This document shows positions 1 through 4,736 of a stretch of DNA of 6,505 nt, one piece after another. The notes under the pieces were generated by a model. It did no database searches. It worked only from the letters and a program-made list of their open reading frames with translations, and was not told the DNA's origin. The translations under genes were made by a program, and so were the position numbers. Position 1 is the first letter of the stretch. Each line of letters opens with the position of its first letter. Source of the DNA: Pseudomonadota bacterium. Its GTDB lineage: Bacteria; Pseudomonadota; Alphaproteobacteria; Rhizobiales; Xanthobacteraceae. The stretch is taken from the NCBI GenBank assembly GCA_023433965.1, contig JAEYTQ010000424.1, positions 1 to 6,505 of the forward strand. The letters run 5' to 3'.

Positions 1-109
1 CCCCGAGGCCAATACCGCAGGCGTCCTGATGGCCCAGCGCTACATGGGCTTCTGGAATCCGTTCTTCTTCGAGTTCAAGCGCCTGGCCTACCGGGCGGTC
101 GGAGGCTGA
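1..109 (+). CDS. C-terminal end of an unrecognised protein (partial)
   Basis: A reading frame is open from the left edge (first full codon at base 2) and ends at TGA 107-109, giving the last 35 residues of a protein. The tail is rich in aromatic residues (segments MGFWNP and FFFEFKRLAYR) and ends in a short Gly-rich tip. I do not recognise the family from so little sequence, and no catalytic motif is visible. Codon use is GC-rich like the neighbouring genes, and the frame has no competitor, so it is probably a real gene end. The next gene starts 46 bases later on the same strand. The gap shows no clear terminator, so read-through into the DUF429 gene is possible. Confidence 0.6.
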   Translation, partial: PEANTAGVLMAQRYMGFWNPFFFEFKRLAYRAVGG

Positions 110-155
110 CCCGCGAAAAATTGCGCGCGCCCGCGAAGTTGAAGATGACGGACGC

Positions 156-824
156 ATGACGCCGAACTATCTCGGCCTCGACGGATTTCGCTTCGGCTGG
201 GTCGCTGCCTGGATCGACGCGCACGGCGATCACGGCTTCGACTATTCGCCGGGGCTGACGCGCTTGCTCGCGCTGCCGCACGCGCGCGCGATGATCGACA
301 TGCCGATCGGATTGAACATGAGCGGCTATCGCGCTTGCGATCTGCGCGCACGCAAGCTGGTCGGCCCCGCCGTGTTTCTCGGCGCGCGCCGCGACCTTTG
401 GACGTTTGCCGATATGGCGGCGGCCAATCGCCATTACTGGAAGCACGAAGGCAAGGGCAGGGGCGTGTCGGCGCAGCTCTGGAACATCAGGGACAAGATG
501 AAGGAGGTCGACGACGCCATGACGCCGGCGCGGCAGGCGACGATCGGTGAAGCCCATCCGGAGCTGGTCTTCTGGAATCTGGCAGGGCGCATGCGGCTCG
601 CGCCGAAGACTTCGCCGCGAGGCCGCGAGCAGCGCATCGCGCTGCTGACAGACCGCGGCTTCGGCAGGATCGAAAGATGGCTGAAGCTTCGCCACGGCAC
701 CGGCATCGGCCGCGACGATCTCATCGACGCCTGCGCCTGCGCGATCGCAGCGCGCGACAGCACGCAGCGCGTCGGTGGAGATGAGCTCGACCCGCGCGGG
801 CTGCGGATGGAGATCAGCTACTGA
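156..824 (+). CDS. DUF429 family protein (predicted RNase H-fold nuclease)
   Basis: The 222-residue product matches the DUF429 family in pattern and length. Near the N-terminus is the strand with the first acidic residue (GLDGFRFGW, D9), then the second strand IDMPIGL (D48), HPEL with E136 in the usual HPE position, and a C-terminal DDLIDACACA helix (D187, D188, D191). These acidic residues are where an RNase H-like fold would bind metal, so the family is predicted to be a nuclease, but to my knowledge its substrate and pathway are not established. The protein has no signal peptide or membrane span and should be cytoplasmic. The ATG at 156 is the first start that gives the family N-terminus directly; its ribosome site (around GACGGA) is weak. 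The stop lies 5 bases from the stop of the convergent small gene on the other strand. Family assignment is firm; biochemical role is inference. Confidence 0.88.
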   Translation: MTPNYLGLDGFRFGWVAAWIDAHGDHGFDYSPGLTRLLALPHARAMIDMPIGLNMSGYRACDLRARKLVGPAVFLGARRDLWTFADMAAANRHYWKHEGKGRGVSAQLWNIRDKMKEVDDAMTPARQATIGEAHPELVFWNLAGRMRLAPKTSPRGREQRIALLTDRGFGRIERWLKLRHGTGIGRDDLIDACACAIAARDSTQRVGGDELDPRGLRMEISY

Positions 825-829
825 CGAGG

Positions 830-1042
830 TCAAGTCTGCCGGTCGTCAGTACCGGCAAGCTGGCCACGATCACGATGGCCGGGGTTCATAGCGCCATCCT
901 CGTCGTCCAGCCCTGCTGCTCTCGCTTCGTAAACGTCGGCCATTGCCCGGAGCCGTCGCGCGGCTTCGCGATGGGCGAGATCGCCCGCGACGCGGCGACA
1001 GCGCAGGGCGTGATCGAGCAGGGCGCGCTTCTCGATGTTCAT
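830..1042 (-). CDS. small helical hypothetical protein, rhizobial type
   Basis: A 70-residue frame runs from ATG (complement of 1040-1042) to TGA (complement of 830-832). The first 45 residues are Ala/Arg/Leu-rich and strongly helical, with the pattern ALRCRRVAGDLAHREAARRL then RAMADVYEARA. This resembles the many short Bradyrhizobium proteins that share a C-rR-A-...-A-rW/Y-A arrangement and have no assigned function. The last 25 residues (from about DDEDGA) look disordered and polar. No signal peptide or membrane segment is seen. A poor purine-rich stretch (GAGACGGG) lies directly against the ATG, so translation initiation is not well supported. It is convergent with the DUF429 gene and divergent from the small membrane protein gene. 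It could be a chance frame in GC-rich DNA, but the N-terminal half argues for a real gene. Confidence 0.5.
   Translation of the reverse strand: MNIEKRALLDHALRCRRVAGDLAHREAARRLRAMADVYEARAAGLDDEDGAMNPGHRDRGQLAGTDDRQT
837..857. terminator. perfect 7-bp hairpin between two convergent genes
   Basis: TGCCGGT (837-843) and ACCGGCA (851-857) are perfect reverse complements around a 7-base loop. The hairpin starts 12 bases after the DUF429 stop codon and lies in the last codons of the small minus-strand gene. It could stop or stabilise transcripts from either side, but no T-run follows it on either strand. It is therefore not a standard intrinsic terminator and may be a chance inverted repeat. Confidence 0.25.
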
Positions 1043-1127
1043 CCCGTCTCAACGCGCAAGGGCGCGCGATGGTCCCACGCAGCTTGCCGTGAACCGGGAA
1101 AAATTGGCAAAATATTCAAGCGATCCG

Positions 1128-1153
1128 GGAACATCGGTTGATGAGCGGGCGTT
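1128..1153 (+). promoter_or_regulatory. EcfG-type (general stress response sigma) promoter
   Basis: GGAAC (1128-1132), a 17-base spacer, and CGTT (1150-1153) match exactly the consensus GGAAC-N16/17-CGTT recognised by EcfG sigma factors in alphaproteobacteria, including Bradyrhizobium. Transcription would start near 1160, about 23 bases before the ATG at 1183, with a good ribosome site (CGAGGGA, 1168-1174) in between. The correct spacing on both sides makes a chance match unlikely. It predicts that the small membrane protein gene is induced through the PhyR-NepR-EcfG cascade. Confidence 0.72.
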
Positions 1154-1182
1154 TAGGCCACGGGAGTCGAGGGACGAATGCC

Positions 1183-1335
1183 ATGCACGATGTCTGCCAA
1201 TGGGCGACCGCGACGCTCGCGGCTGTCTTCACGGCTACGCTGCTGATCACGGGACAATGGTTCATCCAGCATCGACTGCAGCATGAAACCATGACGCCGG
1301 TCCTCAAGGCTGCCATGCTGCCCAAGGCACTCTAG
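1183..1335 (+). CDS. small single-span membrane protein, probable stress-induced
   Basis: The 50-residue product starts at ATG 1183, which has a strong ribosome site (CGAGGGA, 1168-1174, 8 bases before the start). An earlier in-frame ATG at 1138 lies inside the EcfG promoter and is rejected. Residues about 7-26 form one hydrophobic helix (core TLAAVFTATLLITG), followed by WFIQHRLQHET and a short amphipathic tail ending in AL. This is the layout of a small inner-membrane protein with one transmembrane segment. No known domain is recognised. Its promoter places it in the EcfG general stress regulon, which in Bradyrhizobium and relatives contains many short proteins of unknown role. Position, start site and promoter agree well, so the gene is probably real although it is short. 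Function is unknown. Confidence 0.62.
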   Translation: MHDVCQWATATLAAVFTATLLITGQWFIQHRLQHETMTPVLKAAMLPKAL

Positions 1336-1386
1336 GGCTGTCGTGGCTCATCCCCTTTCCGCGATCTTCGAGACGATCAGTCCGCC

Positions 1387-1414
1387 TTGCACCGTTCGCT
1401 TGCTTGCCTAGATT
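1387..1414 (+). promoter_or_regulatory. candidate sigma-70-type promoter of the GST gene
   Basis: TTGCAC (1387-1392), 16 bases, then TAGATT (1409-1414) gives a plausible housekeeping promoter with partial matches to both hexamers (3 of 6 and 4 of 6). The predicted start near 1421 leaves a leader of about 25 bases, with GGAG (1438-1441) as ribosome site before ATG 1447. The match is moderate and based on pattern only. Confidence 0.33.
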
Positions 1415-1446
1415 AGGCGGCATCTCACGACGCAGCCGGAGTGCCG

Positions 1447-2151
1447 ATGTCCGATCTCTCCACCTTTCCCATCACCAAGCGCTGGCCGGCCAAGCATCCG
1501 GAGCTGCTTCAGCTCTACTCGCTGCCGACGCCGAACGGCGTCTAGGTCTCGATCTTGCTGGAGGAAATTGAACATCCTTACGAAGCGCATCTCGTCGACT
1601 TCGGCAAGCACGACCAGAAAACACCGGAATTTCTCTCGCTCAATCCCAACGGCAAGATTCCGGCGATCCTCGATCCCAACGGTCCCGGCGGCAAGCCGCT
1701 GCCGCTGTTCGAGTCCGGAGCGATCCTGCAATACCTCGCGGAGAAGACCGGCAAGCTGTTGCCGCAGGATGCCGCGCGGCGCTATCAGACGCTGCAATGG
1801 CTGCACTTCCAGATGGGCGGCGTCGGGCCGATGTTCGGCCAGGTGGGCTTCTTCCACAAATTCGCCGGCAAGGATTTCGAGGACAAGCGCCCGCGTGACC
1901 GCTACGTCGCGGAAGCTAAGCGCCTGCTCGGCGTGATGGACACGCATCTCGCTGGCCGGCAATGGTTCATGGATGACGACTACACCATCGCCGACATCTC
2001 CATGCTCGGCTGGGTGCGCAATCTCATCGGCTTCTACGGCGCCGGCGATCTCGTCGAGTTCAGCCAGTTCAAGTCGGTCGGTGCCTGGCTCGAGCGCGGC
2101 CTTGCGCGCCCGGCGGTGCAGCGCGGGCTGAACATTCCAGCAAGGCCCTGA
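1447..2151 (+). pseudogene. Nu-class (YfcG-like) glutathione S-transferase, interrupted by in-frame TAG
   Basis: From ATG 1447 (ribosome site GGAG, 1438-1441) to TGA 2151 the frame encodes a full-length 234-codon GST of the YfcG/Nu class. It is broken only by TAG at 1543-1545 (codon 33). The N-terminal thioredoxin-like domain shows the class motif PTPNG (P27-G31), NPNGKIPAI and the glutathione-binding FESGAIL (F88, S90). The helical C-terminal domain contains GGVGPMFGQVGFFHKF and DDYTIADIS. In YfcG the segment after TPNG reads H-K-I, so the stop falls on a position usually occupied by Lys; AAG to TAG is one base change at 1543. Reading could restart at TTG 1555, but the product would lack strand 1 and the T/N residues of the glutathione site. 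Everything downstream is intact, so the break is recent or a sequencing error. The gene ends 3 bases from the end of csaA. Confidence 0.85.
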
Positions 2152-2154
2152 GGC

Positions 2155-2526
2155 TTAGAACAGCCGTCCGCCGTTCGGCACGGGCTTGCTCGGCTGCACC
2201 AGCACGACCTTGCCATTGGCGTCGGGGAAGCCGAGCGTCAGCACCTCGGAGACGACCGGGCCGATCTGGCGCGGCGGGAAATTGACGACCGCCGCGACCT
2301 GTTGCCCCACCAGCGTTTCGAGCGGGTGGTTCTCGGTGATTTGGGCCGAGCTCTTGCGCACGCCGATGGTGGGGCCGAAATCGATCCACAACCGCCAGGC
2401 CGGCTTGCGCGCCTCCGGAAACGGTTTCGCGTCCACGACGGTGCCGACGCGGATATCGACCGCAAGGAAGCTGTCGAAGTCGATGGTCGGTGAAGGGGCG
2501 GCGGCAGGATCGTGGCTGACGTGCAT
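2155..2526 (-). CDS. csaA: CsaA-type tRNA-binding domain protein (secretion chaperone family)
   Basis: The 123-residue product begins at ATG (complement of 2524-2526) and is almost entirely one OB-fold tRNA-binding domain of the CsaA type. Diagnostic segments are DFDSFLAVDIRVGTVV (residues 16-31), RKSSAQIT (57-64), NFPPRQIGP (82-90), SEVLTLGFPD (93-102) and the C-terminal VPNGGRLF. CsaA proteins are dimeric and cytoplasmic, bind tRNA, and in Bacillus have been linked to protein export as a chaperone; the role in alphaproteobacteria is less clear. Length agrees with the family (about 110-125). The frame stays open upstream to about 2646, but that part is unlike CsaA and would cover the divergent promoter region, so the shorter start is chosen. 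The ribosome site is weak (ACGGAC). It is convergent with the GST gene (3-base gap) and divergent from the ArsC-like gene. Confidence 0.9.
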   Translation of the reverse strand: MHVSHDPAAAPSPTIDFDSFLAVDIRVGTVVDAKPFPEARKPAWRLWIDFGPTIGVRKSSAQITENHPLETLVGQQVAAVVNFPPRQIGPVVSEVLTLGFPDANGKVVLVQPSKPVPNGGRLF

Positions 2527-2562
2527 GGGATGTCCGTTGCGAGAGTTGGCCTCGTTCGCGAT

Positions 2563-2591
2563 ATTGTCGCGCGAAGCGGAGTTTCGTACAA
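2563..2591 (-). promoter_or_regulatory. candidate promoter of csaA
   Basis: Read on the minus strand, TTGTAC (complement of 2586-2591), a 17-base spacer and GACAAT (complement of 2563-2568) resemble -35 and -10 boxes. Transcription would start near 2556, about 30 bases before the csaA ATG. The -10 box coincides with the -35 box of the opposite promoter. Pattern match only. Confidence 0.32.
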
Positions 2592-2592
2592 C
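2564..2592 (+). promoter_or_regulatory. candidate promoter of the ArsC-like gene
   Basis: TTGTCG (2564-2569), a 17-base spacer and TACAAC (2587-2592) match four of six positions of each sigma-70 hexamer. The expected start near 2599 leaves a leader of about 34 bases carrying the ribosome site GAGGAA (2623-2628). It occupies almost the same bases as the candidate csaA promoter, so the two could not be used by polymerase at the same time. Confidence 0.36.
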
Positions 2593-2632
2593 GCCCCGGG
2601 GATCACGATACGACGCATGCGCGAGGAACGCC

Positions 2633-2992
2633 TTGCCCACCATCATCTACGGCATCAAGAACTGCGACACGATGAAGAAGGCCCGCGCCTGGCTCGACGC
2701 CCATGGCGTGGCTTACGAGTTTCACGACTACAAGACGGCGGGTGTGGAGAAGGACAAGCTCAAGCAGTGGAGCGACAAGGTCGGCTGGGAGACGCTGCTC
2801 AATCGCGCCGGGACGACCTTCAAGAAGCTGCCCGACTCCGACAAGGAAGGCCTCGGCGAGAAGAAGGCGCTCGCATTGATGCTGGCGCAACCGTCGATGA
2901 TCAAGCGGCCGGTGCTGGACATCGACGGCAAGCTGCTGGTCGGCTTCAAGCCGGACGTCTATGCCAAAGAGATTGCGGCCAAGACGCGCTAG
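2633..2992 (+). CDS. ArsC/Spx/MgsR-family thioredoxin-fold protein (YffB type)
   Basis: The 119-residue product belongs to the ArsC-like group of thioredoxin-fold proteins, YffB subtype. The N-terminal strand IIYGIKNCDTMKKAR carries the single conserved cysteine (C11) of the family's active-site region. LLNRAGTTFKKL (about residues 55-66) and SMIKRPVLDIDGKLLVGF (about 85-102) are the other family segments. Members are related to glutaredoxin-dependent arsenate reductases, but YffB-type proteins are not shown to reduce arsenate; a thiol-based or glutathione-linked role is inference. The start is TTG at 2633: it yields the exact family N-terminus, has the ribosome site GAGGAA at 2623-2628, and no in-frame ATG lies nearby. 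The gene is divergent from csaA and ends 3 bases from the end of the PAS_5-like gene. There is no arsenic resistance context (no arsR, arsB or arsH). Confidence 0.9.
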   Translation: MPTIIYGIKNCDTMKKARAWLDAHGVAYEFHDYKTAGVEKDKLKQWSDKVGWETLLNRAGTTFKKLPDSDKEGLGEKKALALMLAQPSMIKRPVLDIDGKLLVGFKPDVYAKEIAAKTR

Positions 2993-2995
2993 AGT

Positions 2996-3640
2996 CTAAT
3001 TCAGCTCGATGATCTCGGAGGCGCCCGGGCCGGGCTGCTCTGTGAGCTCGACGACGTCGGCCGCCGCGATGCGCCCGGGGGCGCGGTGAAACAGGTCGCG
3101 GTCGATCACGGCGCGCAGCTTCGGGCGTGGCAGCGCGTCATTTCCGCGCATCAGATCTTTGATTTCGAAGCCGCCATCCTCGCAGAAGGTCTTCACCGAG
3201 GCGATGACGTGGCTGACCTTGCCGTCGGTCAGGAATGGCAACAGCAGCCGTTCATAGGCGACGATGCGTCCGTAGATGTCGTCGACGTCGGCGACGCTGT
3301 GGACCGGAAGCCCGCGCGCCACGCATTCATGGTAGATCGGCATCACGAACGGCGCGAGCCGCGGTCCGACATAGTCGTGCAGCAGGACGCCCTTGCCGGT
3401 ATGCCCATAAGCACGCGAGACGCGCGTGCCTTCACTCTGGATGGTCAGGTGCGGCATCGGGCCCGCACCGTCCACCGTGTAATAAATGAGATCGGACAGC
3501 TCTTCGTCGAGCCGCGCGGGCTGGTACTCCCAGATCGCCGGCGCGACCTGCTGGCGCGCATAAAGCCGCAACCACGTGTTCAGGAGATCGCGTTGCCGGA
3601 TCGACTTGACGACGGAGGGAGCGGCGCTTGCAAAATCCAA
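2996..3640 (-). CDS. PAS_5-like domain protein, hypothetical
   Basis: The 214-residue product resembles the alphaproteobacterial PAS_5-type proteins. A leading helix (LLNTWLRLYARQQVAPAIW, residues 19-37) precedes a compact sheet region: MPHLTIQ, then TRVSRAYGHTGKGVLLHDYVGP (72-93), a helix FVMPIYHECVARGLPV (98-112), and IVAYERLLLPFLTDGKVSHVIASVKTF (126-152). The pattern G-x-(V/L)-x-x-x-(Y/F)-G-x-x-x-x-G followed by YERLLLPF is what suggests PAS_5. No kinase, GGDEF or DNA-binding domain is attached, so this is a stand-alone sensor or ligand-binding module of unknown role. The acidic C-terminal tail (about 187-214) is probably disordered. The start is TTG (complement of 3638-3640) with only a weak ribosome site (GAGA). 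The gene is divergent from the importer operon, and both 5' ends share the 340-base region 3641-3980, but a functional link is not shown. Confidence 0.72.
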   Translation of the reverse strand: MDFASAAPSVVKSIRQRDLLNTWLRLYARQQVAPAIWEYQPARLDEELSDLIYYTVDGAGPMPHLTIQSEGTRVSRAYGHTGKGVLLHDYVGPRLAPFVMPIYHECVARGLPVHSVADVDDIYGRIVAYERLLLPFLTDGKVSHVIASVKTFCEDGGFEIKDLMRGNDALPRPKLRAVIDRDLFHRAPGRIAAADVVELTEQPGPGASEIIELN

Positions 3641-3742
3641 GGCAATATTCTCGCACGTGAAGACCTGCGCATGATCCCGCCTGCGGGAAAATTTTCGATG
3701 AAGGCTGGCGCGGCGGACGAAAGACCGTTAACGACGCCTTGA

Positions 3743-3758
3743 TGGCCGGTGTCTTGCG
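3743..3758 (+). promoter_or_regulatory. candidate sigma-54 (-24/-12) promoter for the importer operon
   Basis: TGGCCGG, a 4-base spacer and TTGC match the sigma-54 consensus TGGCACG-N4-TTGC at nine of eleven positions. The essential GG (3744-3745) and GC (3756-3757) are exactly 10 bases apart. Transcription would start near 3769, giving a leader of about 210 bases before TTG 3981. RpoN and NtrC control of amino acid uptake is known in rhizobia, which fits. No clear NtrC-type dyad was found upstream, and short matches like this do occur by chance. Confidence 0.35.
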
Positions 3759-3821
3759 AACCGGGAAGCCGGGCAGGCAGACATCGAGACATCTCCGACC
3801 AAGGGAGCATTTGTATCCCAG

Positions 3822-3925
3822 CCGGAGGCCTGATCTGCTCAGCTTTCCACCTTGCCTAACCCCCGTCACCTCCGGCATATTCCGCGCCCGGAGGCGGCGC
3901 CCCGGATGGGCAGCAAGGCCTCCGG
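3822..3925. repeat. four alternating inverted arms CCGGAGG/CCTCCGG in the livG leader
   Basis: Four copies of one 7-mer alternate in orientation: CCGGAGG at 3822-3828, CCTCCGG at 3869-3875, CCGGAGG at 3888-3894 and CCTCCGG at 3919-3925. Adjacent arms can pair: first with second over 8 bp, second with third over 7 bp with a 12-base loop, third with fourth over 8 bp. The outer pair matches over 10 bp (CCGGAGGCCT, 3822-3831, with AGGCCTCCGG, 3916-3925). In RNA, 1:2 plus 3:4 would exclude 2:3 inside 1:4, the layout of an attenuator-like switch. The third arm also contains GGAGG (3890-3894), 11 bases before an in-frame ATG at 3906. The symmetry is seen directly; regulatory use is inference. Confidence 0.6.
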
Positions 3926-3980
3926 ATCGCCGAAGCAACAAGGACAGCCACGCGCCTGGCGCGGGCAGGGGGAAATCTGT

Positions 3981-4736
3981 TTGGCCGATGAGTTCATTCT
4001 CGAAACGGAAGGCTTGACCAAGGAGTTCGCGGGCTTCTTCGCCGTCCGCGACGTTGCGCTCAAGGTTCGCCGTGGGAGCATTCATGCGTTGATCGGCCCG
4101 AACGGGGCCGGCAAGACGACCTGCTTCAATCTTCTGACCAAGTTCCTGAAGCCGTCAGCCGGAAAAATCCTGTACAAGGGGCAGGACATCACGGCGATGG
4201 CGCCGGCGGACGTCGCCCGCATGGGGCTGGTTCGTTCGTTCCAGATTTCGGCGGTGTTTCCGCATCTCACCGCGCTGGAGAACGTCCGCGTCGCGCTGCA
4301 GCGCCAGCACGGCTCTTCGTTCGACTTCTGGCGCTCCAAGTCCGTGCTCAACCGCTTCAACGACCGCGCGCGCGAGCTGCTGAACGATGTCGGTCTCAGC
4401 GAGTTTGCCGGGACGCCCGCCGTCGAGATGCCATACGGGCGCAAACGCGCACTGGAGATCGCAACGACGCTCGCGCTCGACCCTGAGATGATGCTGCAGG
4501 ACGAGCCGATGGCGGGCATGGGCCACGAGGACATCGACAAGATCGCGGCGCTGATCAAGCGCATCTCCGCGAAATACACCATCCTGATGGTCGAGCATAA
4601 TCTCAGCGTCGTGGCCAACCTCTCCGACATCATCACCGTGCTGACGCGCGGGCAGGTGCTCGCGCAGGGCCATTACTCCGAGCTCACCAAGGACGAGCGC
4701 GTCAAGGAAGCCTATCTGGGAGCCGGTCATGCCTGA
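3981..4736 (+). CDS. livG: LivG-like ATP-binding subunit of a branched-chain amino acid-type ABC importer
   Basis: The 251-residue product is a complete ABC ATPase of the LivG type, one of two ATPases that energise HAAT-family importers at the cytoplasmic face. It shows Walker A GPNGAGKTT (39-47), Q-loop VRSFQIS (Q88), the subfamily signature MPYGRKRALEIA (150-161, in place of LSGGQ), Walker B MMLQDEP (170-176; D174, catalytic E175), and switch His in MVEHN (H206). The C-terminus AYLGAGHA is typical of LivG. Start choice: TTG 3981 has AGGGGGA (3967-3973) seven bases upstream and gives the normal N-terminus ADEFILETEGLTKEF. ATG 3906 with GGAGG is a possible longer start but adds 25 residues unlike the family. 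Oddity: residue 173 is Gln where a hydrophobic residue, usually Leu, is expected. The gene overlaps livF by 8 bases. The true substrate cannot be told from an ATPase. Confidence 0.92.
   Translation: MADEFILETEGLTKEFAGFFAVRDVALKVRRGSIHALIGPNGAGKTTCFNLLTKFLKPSAGKILYKGQDITAMAPADVARMGLVRSFQISAVFPHLTALENVRVALQRQHGSSFDFWRSKSVLNRFNDRARELLNDVGLSEFAGTPAVEMPYGRKRALEIATTLALDPEMMLQDEPMAGMGHEDIDKIAALIKRISAKYTILMVEHNLSVVANLSDIITVLTRGQVLAQGHYSELTKDERVKEAYLGAGHA

Larger units (their letters stand above)
3641..3980. other. 340-base non-coding region between the PAS_5-like gene and livG
   Basis: No protein family is recognisable in any frame here. The livG frame is open back to TTG 3852, but its first 43 codons are Pro/Arg/Gly-rich and unlike LivG N-termini. 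The region holds a sigma-54-like element (3743-3757), four alternating CCGGAGG/CCTCCGG arms (3822-3925), and a weak sigma-70-like pair TTGCCT (3852-3857) and CATATT (3876-3881, 18-base spacer) that I do not rate as reliable. The length and internal symmetry suggest a regulated leader for the importer operon. Confidence 0.5.

Noticed and set aside
75..833. Long minus-strand open frame opposite the DUF429 gene
   Set aside because: It mirrors the coding gene in GC-rich DNA, has an Arg/Ala/His-rich composition with no domain, and the plus strand carries a clear family match.
1043..1075. EcfG-like element on the minus strand (GGACC-N16-CGTT) before the small gene at 1042
   Set aside because: One mismatch in the -35 box, and the transcript would start almost at the ATG, leaving no leader. 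Probably chance.
875..1141. Plus-strand open frame opposite the small minus-strand gene
   Set aside because: No domain, poor start context, and a sequence that overlaps the EcfG promoter; the opposite strand has the better helical protein pattern.
1543..1545. Read-through or recoding of the GST stop (amber suppression, pyrrolysine)
   Set aside because: No recoding signal is visible, pyrrolysine use is not expected in this lineage, and a point mutation from AAG is the simpler explanation.
2186..2632. Upstream extension of the ArsC-like frame
   Set aside because: The frame is open but runs antisense through csaA; the family N-terminus begins exactly at TTG 2633 with a ribosome site.
2527..2646. 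Upstream extension of the csaA frame
   Set aside because: Forty extra residues are unlike CsaA and would overlap the divergent gene start and its promoter.
3676..3695. Small inverted repeat CCCGC-CT-GCGGG followed by AAAATTTT, considered as a terminator
   Set aside because: The usable stem is only about 4 bp with a 4-base loop, and no plus-strand gene ends here. On the minus strand the A/T run is on the wrong side.
3086..3742. Plus-strand open frame opposite the PAS_5-like gene
   Set aside because: Shadow frame rich in His, Arg, Asp and Val without domain structure; the minus strand gives a coherent PAS-like fold.
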